Assembly (NCBI RefSeq): GCF_014805625.2
Contig: NW_023998459.1
Location: 1,861,876-1,925,875 of the forward strand
DNA length: 64,000 nucleotides
Direction: 5' to 3'
Source of the DNA: Glossina fuscipes
Taxonomy: Eukaryota; Arthropoda; Insecta; Diptera; Glossinidae
Below the pieces are notes generated by a model. It had not been told where the DNA came from, searched no databases, and was given only the letters and a program-made list of their open reading frames with translations. Below are positions 24,178-34,195 of the stretch, one piece after another. The position numbers were made by a program, and so were the translations under genes. Numbering within the stretch: position 1 is the stretch's first letter; the number at the start of each line of letters is the position of its first letter.

Positions 24178-24615
24178 AAATTTAATTACTTGTAGCTTTC
24201 TGTGGACATAGCCGATTTTTTTATTTTCGTCTATAATGAGTAGAGTGTTTTGCAAAGGAAGTGCGGAAAATTTCAGCTTTCTAGATTTTATAATTTGCGA
24301 GTAACGAGCAAAACTGGTAAATTTTTGTTTACAAAATGTATTTGCGTTCAGTTTATAATCCACAGTGGGCTTGTGCAAAAACTTCCAATGTTTTTACCAA
24401 GTTTGAAATCGAGATCTTCATTTTTCCGATCAAAAGAGTGACAAAAGCAAACAGCACACAGACATATAGGCGGACAGACAGCTTAATCCATTCAGAATTT
24501 CACGCTGCTCAAGAATATATACTTTAAAGGGTCTCTGAAGCTTCCTTTTGGGTGTTACATACATTGTGAAAAGAAAAACATAATGAATATACCACCATCT
24601 CTCAGTGGTGGATAT
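24178..24615 (-). repeat. DINE-1-like (Helitron/Helentron-related) repeat, copy B
   Basis: Homologous to 13613-14046. On the minus strand it reads TTTTTATATCCACCACTG, then ATGTAACACCCAAAAGGAAG, TTTAAAGTATATATTCTTGA, GCTGTCTGTCCGCC, GAAGATCTCGATTTC and AATCTAGAAAGCTGAAATTTT. Copy B keeps more of the Drosophila DINE-1-like boxes than copy A, including the GTCTGTCCG stretch and the GATCTC box. It is a non-coding, non-autonomous repeat. Confidence 0.62.
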
Positions 24616-24848
24616 AAAAAACTATCTACATGGCACGACATTGTTAAGATGAGAAAACTGCCTCGCCTAAAAACCAAGAAAAGTTACCGCAAAACTTTCC
24701 TTTTGTGTTGCGTTTGCAAAAAACAAATTGTGAAAGAAAAATATAAACATCTGTTAGAAATCGTATTATTTTTCATTTTGAAAATTATTCTGCGTGCGAA
24801 ATTAAGTTTGTGAATAAATTTCTGAAGAGGAAAGAAAAAGAAAAAAAA

Positions 24849-24948
24849 NNNNNNNNNNNNNNNNNNNNNNNNNNNNNNNNNNNNNNNNNNNNNNNNNNNN
24901 NNNNNNNNNNNNNNNNNNNNNNNNNNNNNNNNNNNNNNNNNNNNNNNN
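24849..24948. other. assembly gap (100 N)
   Basis: Exactly 100 N, a conventional size for a gap of unknown length. It follows an A-rich run, which probably stopped the assembly. Confidence 0.99.
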
Positions 24949-25137
24949 TATTTGGTGAAAGTAAGTACAATTTCTTTTTAAATACCGAGCTTAATTACGG
25001 AATGCTAACCAATGTGTATATTTTCGTAACACCCTGTAATATTAGCAAACAATGTGTACATATATATTATATTATTGAAGTTTCGCATTTCCAAACCGGC
25101 TTCTCAATACGTCCTGGGAAAAATTGGAATGAATGAC

Positions 25138-25608
25138 TTATGAGGAGCGCATGTACACCGCCGGTGCTATGCTTACTCTTGACTTTGAAGTTGTAGGCCT
25201 TAGCAGATTACCGATCGCTGACCTGTAGTGACCATGCCGAAAGTATCGCAGTAGCGAAGTGGAAGTTTCGCTTGTCTCCGTAGAGATTACCTCCGAAACT
25301 ATTTGCTTGATTTTCCAACTGCGAGGATGTATATTGAAGTAGTTTCTTTCGCTTTGTGTTACGACGAATGTTGTGAAATAAATTCGGTGTATTAGATTTC
25401 TCATTATTCCGAAAGGCGATCGAGAAATTTTAAACCAACTAATAAAGGCAGGTTTGAGCGCTGCCCACTTTTCTATGATGTTCGTTTTCTTAAACAGCGA
25501 ATACCATTCCCTTGCAATTCTTCTTAGTGATAAATGGAAAGCTCTAAGTATCTCTGTACATGATCTAAACACAAAATCTTCTACGATTATATTGGCGTTA
25601 TTTCCCAT
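25138..25608 (-). other. unrecognised 156-codon open frame
   Basis: An uninterrupted frame on the minus strand with mixed, not low-complexity, composition. I see no known motif, signal peptide or membrane segment. The opposite strand has another fairly open frame (AGLSAAHFSMMF, then LLSDKWKALSIS, 25420-25560). Either strand may be decayed coding sequence and the open frame may be an antisense shadow. It lies immediately before a LINE 3' tail, so part of it may belong to that LINE. Confidence 0.2.
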
Positions 25609-25766
25609 TTGTCAATGCTTATTTTATTGATATTTTAGTGGTTCTATATCAATTTAATATTAATCAATTTACGATTTACTTTAGGAGTTAATTGATTTCG
25701 ACTGTCAATTTGTGTTAGTTGAGTTTCATGTATAAGTAGAATAAATAAATAAATAAATAACCCCCA
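25609..25766 (+). mobile_element. 3' end and tail of the CR1/jockey-like LINE family
   Basis: The stretch TTTCGACTGTCAATTTGT, GTTAGTTGAGTTTCAT and ATAAGTAGAATAAATAAATAA matches the reverse complement of 5680-5770 word by word (CGACTGTTATTTGT, TTAGTTGAGTTTCATTTATAAGTAGAAT). The copy ends in (AAAT)n at 25739-25761. This is the hallmark of a 5'-truncated LINE copy; how far it extends to the left is unclear. Confidence 0.72.
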
Positions 25767-26395
25767 GTCCATTTGCACTTTCTGGCAACACATTATGATT
25801 GCCCCTGTTGGAAGCACCATATATTAAGAGTTGTTGGATTGAGTGATTTTAATCCATCGTCACCATGCTTACTGAAGTAGTCAATTTTTTGTTGATCTTC
25901 TCATTTCTCCCATTTAGCTGTTAACACTTGGACAAATGTACTTGTTAATGTAACAACTACGTAAATTATAATTACTTCTTTCTTGACTAACATTACTCTG
26001 TGCTTTCACATTACCGGTTGCAATTGACGATTTATCCCTTAACTTGATTACTGGAAGTCGTCGCTCGTATATTAGATAAGTGATATATAATTATTTTCTT
26101 TTGTATTTGGGGTGTTTATCCACCATTTATTGTGTTCCATCTTGTAATGTATGTCTCTTCCATTTCCATTTAGACTTTGGAGTATGATTATAATACTCCA
26201 TAATAATATCATAAATTATTTTCAAATCATAGCATCATAAAACAGATACATGAGTTCCAACGATGCAAAGAAAGTTAGGTGTGAATTACATGTGTTTGAT
26301 TGTGGCTACCCTAATATTATCGATAAAATCCTGTCAAATTTTGGTGAATCGAATCACAAGCAAAAATTTTTCAAAGGTAAATAAATTTAATATTA
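25767..26395. other. no gene seen; left flank of the complete LTR element
   Basis: AT-rich sequence without a recognisable frame. The last four bases (ATTA, 26392-26395) are the target-site duplication of the LTR element. Confidence 0.5.
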
Positions 26396-26714
26396 TGTAG
26401 TGAAAACACAATTAAATGTTCGTTATTGTAATTCTTTATTACGAATGCTTTTACACAACACTTAGTATTTCACTATCTTACTATTATTCCTACTATTATT
26501 CTGACCTAACTGAAGTATGGTCAGTATCTTTTATAGAAACTAAATTAATGCTAACTTAAGCAATTAATATAACTTAAAGTAGGTTATAGCTTACTACTAA
26601 TATATTAATTGCTTATTACTAAAATTCCACTACCTTAACTAGGTTAGTAGGAAATTGTATACTTAGCAATAACTTGTAGACTACGGTAGAGTGCGACTGA
26701 TCGATAATACTACA
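26396..26714 (-). repeat. 3' LTR of copy 2 (319 bp)
   Basis: Begins TGTAGTGAAAAC and ends GATAATACTACA on the + strand; the terminal hexamers TGTAGT/ACTACA are perfect inverted repeats. It differs from the 5' LTR by T/G at 26417 and C/T near 26490. Confidence 0.97.
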
Positions 26715-26725
26715 CCTTTCCTCTT
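26715..26725 (-). other. polypurine tract
   Basis: The minus strand reads AAGAGGAAAGG directly before the 3' LTR, the expected position and composition for the plus-strand DNA primer. Confidence 0.85.
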
Positions 26726-26814
26726 GGGAAAAATGATCTTTAACAATGAATGATCATTCTTGGGTTTATCAATTATCGATGTTATTGCCTCTACCGTAGT
26801 CTTATAGTGTACAT

Positions 26815-26915
26815 ATATTTATATTTTGTTAGTGTAGCTTATATTTATATTTTGTTAGTGTAGCTTATATTTATATTTTGTTAGTGTAGCTTATATTTAT
26901 ATTTTGTTAGTGTAG
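26815..26915 (-). repeat. 26-bp tandem repeat, 3.9 copies, in the 3' non-coding region
   Basis: Units at 26815, 26841, 26867 and 26893 read ATATTTATATTTTGTTAGTG plus TAGCTT on the + strand; the last is cut after GTGTAG. Copy 1 has a single version of this unit near 90-105, so the array expanded after the copies separated. Confidence 0.92.
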
Positions 26916-26969
26916 GCGCCTTACACTTAGGTAACTCATGAAGTTTCGTGATATAATTTTAACCTATTT

Positions 26970-29900
26970 TTAGTGTGTGATTTGAGTTTTATTTTTATTG
27001 TCTATTATTTTAATATTATTATTATCCTTAATTTCTATGACCTTATACGGTCCTAAATACTTATTCTGTAACTTATGCCCTACTTCATTTCTTAGGAGTA
27101 CTAGGTTGCCTACTACTAGTGGTAAATTGTTAGTTTTCCTGTCGCAATTTATTTTTTGTTTTTCTTTTTCCTTATCTAATAGTAACCTAGCGCGCGCGTA
27201 TGCTATATCTAATCTATATTTGGTTTCTTTAGCGTAGTCGTCTATGTTATATAGTGGCTCAATGTTTTTCTTGCAATCTGTTAATTGGGTTGGTCGCCTT
27301 GCAAATACTAATTCATAAGGACAGTAATTGTGTGTTGTGGAAGGTGTTGTGTTAAAACAATATTGGAAATATTTTATCCAAATATCCCAATCATTCAATT
27401 CAGGCGATATATATGAACGGATGTACTCATTGAACGTTCGGTGGTTGCGTTCCACCGTGCCGAGTGTCTGACGGTGGTGGGCTGTTGATGTTATATTGTC
27501 AATTTTGAGGTACTTACATAAATCGTTCATTAGTGCATTCTTGTATTTGGTTCCTTGGTCCTTTACAAGTGTTTTCATGGGCCCGTAGTTTAGCATGAAG
27601 TTCTCGAAGATTGCCTTGGCTACGGTTTTAGCACTTTTATCTGTGACCGGAATTGTCACTAAATATTTGGTAAGGTCGCAAATTAGTGTTATCGCGTATT
27701 CATTACCTTTTTCTGTCCTTGGTAATGGGCCTATGGTGTCGACTACAACTGTATCGAAAGCAGTTGCTGGTGTTGGGGTTATGGTCATTGGGGTTTGGGT
27801 ATGGGTTGTAATTTTGGCCTTTTGGCATAGCGAACATTCTTTGACATACTTGGCTATTGTTTTTGTCATTTGCAGCCAGTAATAGTACCTTCGTATTTTC
27901 CACAAGGTACGTGTGATTCCAGTGTGACCCCCTTCTATTGGGTCATTGTGGTATTTTTGTAAAATGGTTTTGATTGCGGGCTTATTGTTTTTGTTTATAA
28001 TTGTCACCTCTTGGAGTAGCGCTACTCTTATGTTTTTTAATATCTTATTGCCCATTATTTTAAATTGGTTCTGCGATACGGATTCGAAAATCCTCTCGCT
28101 TGGTGACATTTTGAAATTCGACAATTTTATTATACCGGCTTCTATTCCCATCCTTTGGAAAAACTAACCTAACTCGAGTTTTCCATTGGTGTAAATGTCG
28201 TTTATTACGAATTTGGCAATCATTTTCCTCCCATGTTTCACGCAACATTTATCGGAGGCAAATTTTAATTGCACAAATTTCCGCACGTCATTATTATTAA
28301 TGACTTTATAAACTTTGAGCGCCGCATTCTTATGTTCGCTTACATGTCGCTTTTCTGTGCAGTTATCTTTCTGCCGCGTTGCAGATCTTGTTACTACCGT
28401 ATATAGTTTACTGTTTATTTCCTTCAGATCTTTAATTGTTATGCGGGATAGGGCGTCCGCTACGTGATTATCTTTCCCCTTGAGGTACTCTACCGTAAAA
28501 TCGTATTCTTCCAAATCTAGTCGTAGACGCGTAAGTTTTGAACTTGGGTTTTTCATAGAGAACAGGTATACCAATGGTCTATGGTCGGATTTTACTAAAA
28601 ATTGTCGTCCGTATATGTAGGGTCTGAAATGCTTGATTGCCCAGTGTATTGCGATTAGCTCTTGTTCAGTAGTGGATTTATTTGTTTCCCCTTTTGTGAA
28701 TGTTCTTGAGGCGTAGGAAACTGGGAGTTGTACTCCGTTGTACTGCTGTGTGAGTACTGCGCCACAGGCGTATTTGCTAGCATCTGTTGTTATGCAGAAT
28801 GGTTTTCTGAAATCTGGATATTGCAATAATGTTGGTTTTAGTAGTTCATTTTTTAGATGCTCGAATGCCTGATTGCATGCTGGGGTCCATTCGAATGGGA
28901 CTCTCTTTCTGCATAGTTTAGTTAAGTGGCATGAATAGTCTGAAAAATTTTTTATAAAGTGTCTGTAATAGTTGCAAAACGCAACGAAACGTCTTACACT
29001 GTCTGCATCTTTAGGGATTGGGTAATTCTTGATGACATCATATTTGCTACCATCGGGAAGTATTCCCTTGTCGGTGCATTTGTGGCCTAAAAAGGTTACT
29101 TCGTGCCTGAAGAAAGAACATTTCTCCGGGTTCACCTTTAAATTGTGTTGCCTGCATAGCTGGAACACATCTCTTAAATTTTTGAGCATATGTTGCTCGG
29201 AACATCATATTACTACTAGATCATCCATGTAGAGAAATGCTTGCGATGGTTTTAGGCCGGAAAAGGCAAGAGTCATCATGCGCTGAAATGAGTTTGGTGC
29301 TATTTTTAAGCCGTACGGGAGTCGCGTGTAGCGATATGAGCCATTGCTTGTTGAAAAAGAAGTTATGTTTCGTGATTTCTCTTCGAGTTCGATTTGATGA
29401 AATCCAGACATTAAATCGAGACATGAAAAATATTTAGCTCTTCTCTGGTCAAGAATATCCTCGATTCTTGGAAGAGGGAACTTATCTGCTAGCAGTTTCT
29501 TGTTGACTTGGCGATAATCCACTACTAAACGCCATCTTTTTTCGTTAGTGTTTGGTGGACATTTTTTGGGTACTAATAAAAGTGGGCTATTATATTCGGA
29601 TATGGATGGTTTGACTATTCCGTCTTTGATTAATTTAGTAACCTGTTTGTCTATTTCTGATTTTTGTGATTCAGGAATTCGGTAGTTTTTGATATATATA
29701 GGTGTTTTGTCGTTCAATCTGAGCTTTTGTTTATAGAAGTTGTTTGCAGTTATTGGTTCGGTTTCAATACCGAAAATATCGCAGAATTCTGTACATATTT
29801 CTGTTAGTGGTTGTTTGAATGTTGTGGGGAACTGTAATTTGTTTAATATTAACTTTTCTTCTTGTTCCGCTCTGCGGCCTATTGTTAAGATTTCAGCATT

Positions 29901-30593
29901 ATTTAGGCACTCAAATTTAATATCGCTACTACTTATGGCTACGTCGTTCATATTTGTGTTGACAACTCTTATAAAGGCGTTTTTGCTATCCACAATAGTA
30001 CTGGCCACTATTACTCCTGGGTGTGGTGTTTGATTTGGTACCAGCACTGATTTTTCTTTTGTTGGTAACTGTATTAGACGAATAACTTCTGCTCTTGCTG
30101 GCAATAGGAGGGTGTTTTTTTTGAATGTATGTGTTAAGGGAATTTGTATTTGTGTGTGAAAGTGCCTGGGCCGTATGGTGAGGGTATCTTTTGTGTTTTG
30201 GAAATTCAAAACGCAATTATATTTTTTTATAAAATCCATTCCGAGAATTCCGTCACACTGTATGGGAAAGTTCGCGGATACTATGTGGAATTTGTGTGGG
30301 ACTAGAAAGTTACTCATTTTCAGGTCTGATTGAGTAGATCCGAGTGATTTAGTAGTCCCTTTTCCGATGCCAGATATGTTAGTCGTGCATGTTGTGTTTA
30401 TGTCATTGTATTCGTTGTGTGTGTATTTTAGTAGTGATATGTCAGCTCCTGTATCTATTAATAGGGTTAGTGGGCGGTTTGTTTCTGCATTCTTGACTTC
30501 TATAAAATTACTCAGACTGAGGTTAAAGTGATATACCTTTTTTATTCGCTCAAGGGGGTTTGGTCGTTTTCCGACTGCGTTATTCTTACGTTT
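26970..30593 (-). pseudogene. pol: protease, reverse transcriptase, RNase H, integrase (two nonsense codons)
   Basis: One frame of about 1200 codons, in -1 relative to gag and overlapping its end by about 50 nt. Domains in order: protease (LLIDTGADIS with DTGAD at 30441-30455, then ILGMDF near 30240); RT (PLPRIEDIL, then SGFHQIEL, YMDD at 29220-29231); RNase H (TDASKYACG, then TEQELIAI and KSDHRPL); integrase (HHCC finger, DTIG, KDQGTKY, VERNHRT). A TGA at 29205-29207 replaces the Gly codon straight after YMDDLVVI, and a TAG at 28164-28166 stands where copy 1 has CAG (Gln) before FFQR. Everything else is open, so two point changes inactivate an otherwise full polyprotein that would copy and integrate the element. 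Confidence 0.95.
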
Positions 30594-31315
30594 CTACTAT
30601 TTCTTACTCGTGTTTGATTGGGATTATTCCGATTTCCGTAATTATTGTTGCTAGGACGGTTGTTCGCATATTCCCTGCGTTGGTAGTTATTACTGTAATT
30701 ATACCGTCTTCTGTTGCGTCCCCGGTAGTTAGTGGGAACGTTTGGTTTGTTTCTATAATAATAAACTGTGTTGCAGTTGCTGGTTGGTTCCGTGCAACTG
30801 TTTACGAACTTTGTTATGGCTTCGTTCATATTGTTGAAGGTTCCTGCCTCCATGATAAATTTGACCTTATCTATGGAGCAGTTTCGGGTCATTGCATTGA
30901 TAGCTTGCTGAGTGCTATATTTGGCAGCGAGTGTGTTCGTTAGTCCATCCGCAATGTATGCTCCTTCCAGGGCCTTTGTTAGGTCCTCTATTTCTTTTGT
31001 GTATTGGTTAGCGGTTTTACCTCGCTGCTGTAAGTTCATGATTTTAGCTGTCACAACCTCTACTGATTCTCCTTTTATTTTATTCTTTAACGTGTCCCTT
31101 ATTTGTATCAGTGTAGTTTCGTGGCTTATTAGATTTTTGGTAGCACCTTTTAATTTGGTTTTTACCAGGGAGATTGCTGCGGCTTCATACGTTTCTTTGA
31201 TAGTGTCTAATAATTCTAGTGCGTCTATGAAGCTTTGAAGATTTTCAATTTTGCCATTGAAGTCAGGGATAAGACTTGAGGCTGTTTTGAGGAATTCTAC
31301 TAATGTTTGTGGCAT
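30542..31315 (-). CDS. gag of the mdg1/412-like element
   Basis: A 257-codon frame with an alpha-helical capsid-like part (LIPDFNGKIENLQSFIDAL, near residues 15-35) and a very basic, Asn/Arg/Tyr-rich C-terminus (residues 190-245) in place of zinc knuckles, as in 412/mdg1-type Gags. It would package the element RNA in cytoplasmic particles. The true start is uncertain: the frame stays open upstream of this ATG for about 40 codons to a TAA inside a 23-bp direct duplication (31435-31457 and 31458-31480), which suggests that the original N-terminus was longer and has been cut off. The pol frame follows in -1. Confidence 0.85.
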   Translation of the reverse strand: MPQTLVEFLKTASSLIPDFNGKIENLQSFIDALELLDTIKETYEAAAISLVKTKLKGATKNLISHETTLIQIRDTLKNKIKGESVEVVTAKIMNLQQRGKTANQYTKEIEDLTKALEGAYIADGLTNTLAAKYSTQQAINAMTRNCSIDKVKFIMEAGTFNNMNEAITKFVNSCTEPTSNCNTVYYYRNKPNVPTNYRGRNRRRYNYSNNYQRREYANNRPSNNNYGNRNNPNQTRVRNSRNVRITQSENDQTPLSE

Positions 31316-31434
31316 ATTGTTAGGGGAAGATTTCGCTATTGTATGATATGGTTTTATAGTTTCGTGGAGGGAATTACTTAAGGGGATTTCTATCCCTCTT
31401 CTATTTGTGACGGCTAATATCCGTCCTCGTAGTT

Positions 31435-31480
31435 CTTGGAAGTATTTATCCGCTGTGCTTGGAAGTATTTATGTGCTGTG
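31435..31480 (-). repeat. 23-bp tandem duplication at the 5' end of gag
   Basis: CTTGGAAGTATTTATCCGCTGTG is followed directly by CTTGGAAGTATTTATGTGCTGTG. Because 23 is not a multiple of three it shifts the gag frame and brings in a stop upstream of the 257-codon frame. Confidence 0.85.
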
Positions 31481-32655
31481 TCCTGCGGGGGAGGGGTCAT
31501 GTGGCTAGTGTGTTTTTTGGAGGGGTTGCTCTAGACAGTTAGTGTCTCATTGGCCTGCTTTGAATATTTTTTTTTTTTGGCCCTCCATAATAATGCAAAA
31601 TTTGTAAAATAAGTAGAAAAGAATAGTTTTCTTTCGTCCTTTTTATCAATACACGGAGATATTTAAGGTAGTCTGCTTAATGTTTTCTCCTTTTTGTTTT
31701 GTTATGTTGTAGTGTTTATATTAATGTAAATTTTTATAAAATATAGTCCTATTCTGACTCTTAAATTAGACCCTTTATATATGTATATATATATAAAATT
31801 GTTTAAAAGCACTCTTTTACACTTAAATTGTATTGGGATAATTAAAAAAGTATTAAAAATGAACTTTAAATTTGTTTATAAAAAGTTATATATATGAACT
31901 GTTAATTTATTATCCTTAAATAACAGTTATATTATAATATAATTAATTATAAGGTATCTGCATATCTGCCATATTTGCTAGAGTATACTTGCGGTTGATG
32001 TATTGTTGATCTGGCAGCTTCTTCCAATTGTGGAGTGTCTTGACTTCTTGGAGTTGAAGTTTCATTACTGTTGTTACCGCTTTATTGTTGTTCATCTGTT
32101 GTGTTTTTATTTTCTATTTTTTTAGATTTCTCGTATTTGTTTAATATTTAATTGTACATTTAAGCATTACCACACTGCACCTCTGGCCACTTTAGGTTTG
32201 TTTTTTTTCAGTTAATGTTAAGCTGGAATTTACTGGCTTTCTTTTTCATGTAAGTGTTTCAAAAATGTATTTCACTTTTCCTTTTGTTATTTATGTTTCG
32301 AAATCTGATATTATTGAGTTTAATCTATATTTTATATTAATTTCTTGCAATTTTTATTCATCTATTTTTTCACAATACTAGTATATGTTTTTTCATAAGT
32401 CCGTTAAACACGAAATTTTCTTTTTTTTGTTCTAAGGGTTCATGCAATTTTCACAATATATATATAGATTTTTTTTTTTTCTTTTTTTAAAAAATAGTTT
32501 CTTTTTTGTTTTTAAATTTCGTTTCCTTTGACAAAGCATCCACAAATTAAATTTTTTTTTTTTAAATTTCACCATGTAAAGTTTTTTTTCGTAACTAATT
32601 TTCTAGGATAATTTAGGATAATCTAGGACGCCAGAGGAAAAAAATTTTCACCGAC
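31481..32655 (-). other. AT-rich leader of copy 2
   Basis: No frame of note. Collinear with 1986-3261 of copy 1 at about nine in ten positions by eye. It contains T-rich runs on the + strand (A-rich in the element's own sense). Confidence 0.75.
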
Positions 32656-32673
32656 GTCCTGTCACGGCCGCCA
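32656..32673 (-). other. primer-binding site, tRNA-Arg type, one mismatch
   Basis: The minus strand reads TGGCGGCCGTGACAGGAC directly inside the 5' LTR. It matches the copy 1 site except for G instead of A at the sixth base, so 17 of 18 bases can pair with tRNA-Arg(UCG). Confidence 0.8.
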
Positions 32674-32992
32674 TGTAGTGAAAACACAATTAAAGGTTCG
32701 TTATTGTAATTCTTTATTACGAATGCTTTTACACAACACTTAGTATTTCACTATCTTACTATTATTCTTACTATTATTCTGACCTAACTGAAGTATGGTC
32801 AGTATCTTTTATAGAAACTAAATTAATGCTAACTTAAGCAATTAATATAACTTAAAGTAGGTTATAGCTTACTACTAATATATTAATTGCTTATTACTAA
32901 AATTCCACTACCTTAACTAGGTTAGTAGGAAATTGTATACTTAGCAATAACTTGTAGACTACGGTAGAGTGCGACTGATCGATAATACTACA
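32674..32992 (-). repeat. 5' LTR of copy 2 (319 bp)
   Basis: Same ends and length as the LTR at 26396-26714. Followed on the right by the target duplication ATTA at 32993-32996. Confidence 0.97.
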
Positions 32993-32996
32993 ATTA

Positions 32997-33389
32997 CGTC
33001 ACCATAGTCTTCATTCCTTGCTATTCTTATTAGTGAGAGTATAGCGTATGAAATTCAAGAGTACTTCTATCACTATAAAATTCAATTCAAATAGGCTACA
33101 GTCTTCTTCCTTCTGATGTGATCTATATATGGAATCTAACTTGCTGAACAGATTATTGGTTTCTACATGTCATCGTTACTACAAGTGTCACCGAAAATTT
33201 TTATTTACAGAACATTCTGTTCTTTTTTCTTTTTCAGCCAAAATTCAATCTTTTGTTTTTTTATATCTTCTTTATATTTTCTAAACGTGTGAAACATTTT
33301 CAGCTCTTTATATTTTTGGCAACCGGCGCAGTTCATGACCTGCATATTATGGTGTGAGCACTATCCTGAGTCCTCCTTTTCAAGACTAT
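32997..33389. other. right flank of the complete LTR element, no gene
   Basis: AT-rich sequence between the target duplication and the gypsy RT relic; nothing recognised. Confidence 0.4.
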
Positions 33390-33830
33390 TTCTGGAGAAA
33401 AGCGGAAAGTAAAAGTGGAAACGTTTTTGAAAAACCAGGGGGTTTAGGGCTTGCGTCAATGTAGCCTTTAATATTTCAAACGTGGTTTGCTGTTCCTCGA
33501 TTCAGCGTCAACGTTTACCCTTTACCAACTGTTAAGACCACTTCGAAATTGCTGCAAATTCTGGTACGAATCGGCGGCATCACGAAGACATTTCCAAGAA
33601 ACGTTTCATATCACGGTCACTTTTCGATGCAGGCATTTATCCACTAGCTTATATTTTGTCGGGGTTAGTTTGATGTCTTTGTTCAGTAACCACATGAATA
33701 AAAAGTTTGATTTTTTCCGGAGAACCTCGCATTTACCCACGTTATCGAAACTTAGTGAGGTGTTTTTCTACAATTTTTTTAAGTTCGTCCAAATAATTAG
33801 TTATGCGGAATTCATTTACGCTAACACGTG
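33390..33830 (-). pseudogene. relic of Ty3/gypsy reverse transcriptase
   Basis: Read right to left with stops and frameshifts, the segment keeps a diagnostic run of gypsy RT and connection words: HVVTEQ near 33690, QTNPDKI, then RDMKRFLGMSS near 33605, CRRFVPEFAAIS, EEQQTTFEILKATLTQA near 33480. These correspond to the part downstream of the YxDD motif. It lies 400 bp outside the complete element and is much older than it. Protease, gag and integrase parts were not found nearby. Confidence 0.8.
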
Positions 33831-33979
33831 CCCGCTGGAATCATGATGAGCCAGAATGTAAGCCAAATGAGTGGAGTGATGGAAGGTGAACGAAATTAGA
33901 TAAAAATATTTAGTATTCAAACGCTAAAAAAATACTCTCAATTTACACTGCACTGAAAGTTTGGTGTTCGGATACCAAG

Positions 33980-34195
33980 TATTTTTCTGTTTGTTATCTG
34001 CGAGTTAAACATTCGAAGTTTGTTGACGTGCTTAAAAGAAGAAAATTGCAAATAATTTAAAAAAATTGAAAAAGATATAGAAATATATATATAAAGTATT
34101 ATTCTTTGTCGTGCGTGCGGTTATTACTAGTTAATTCGTACATCACGTGAATTGTGCGCGTCCACACGCGATAATTTTCAAAAGTTTCTGAAAGT
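33980..34195 (+). repeat. 216-bp near-identical dispersed repeat, copy B
   Basis: Partner of 15491-15706 with two differences in 216 bp. Homology stops abruptly at both ends; on the right it is followed by a different sequence and then an A-rich tract at 34258-34310. Confidence 0.85.

Larger units (their letters stand above)
26396..32992 (-). mobile_element. complete mdg1/412-like Ty3/gypsy LTR retrotransposon, copy 2
   Basis: A 6597-bp element read right to left: 5' LTR 32674-32992, primer-binding site 32656-32673, leader 31481-32655, gag 30542-31315, pol about 30593-26970, a 26-bp tandem array at 26815-26915, polypurine tract 26715-26725, 3' LTR 26396-26714. The flanks carry the 4-bp target duplication ATTA (26392-26395 and 32993-32996). 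The LTRs differ at two positions of 319, so the insertion is young. No env frame exists between integrase and the LTR. Pol carries two nonsense codons and gag seems to be cut at its N-terminus, so this copy should not be autonomous, though it could move with proteins from a relative. Confidence 0.97.

Noticed and set aside
26715..26969. An env gene in the complete LTR element
   Set aside because: Only 255 bp separate the pol stop from the LTR and they hold the tandem array; no env frame exists.
30560..31238. Plus-strand frames of 127 and 108 codons
   Set aside because: Antisense shadows of gag in the complete LTR element.
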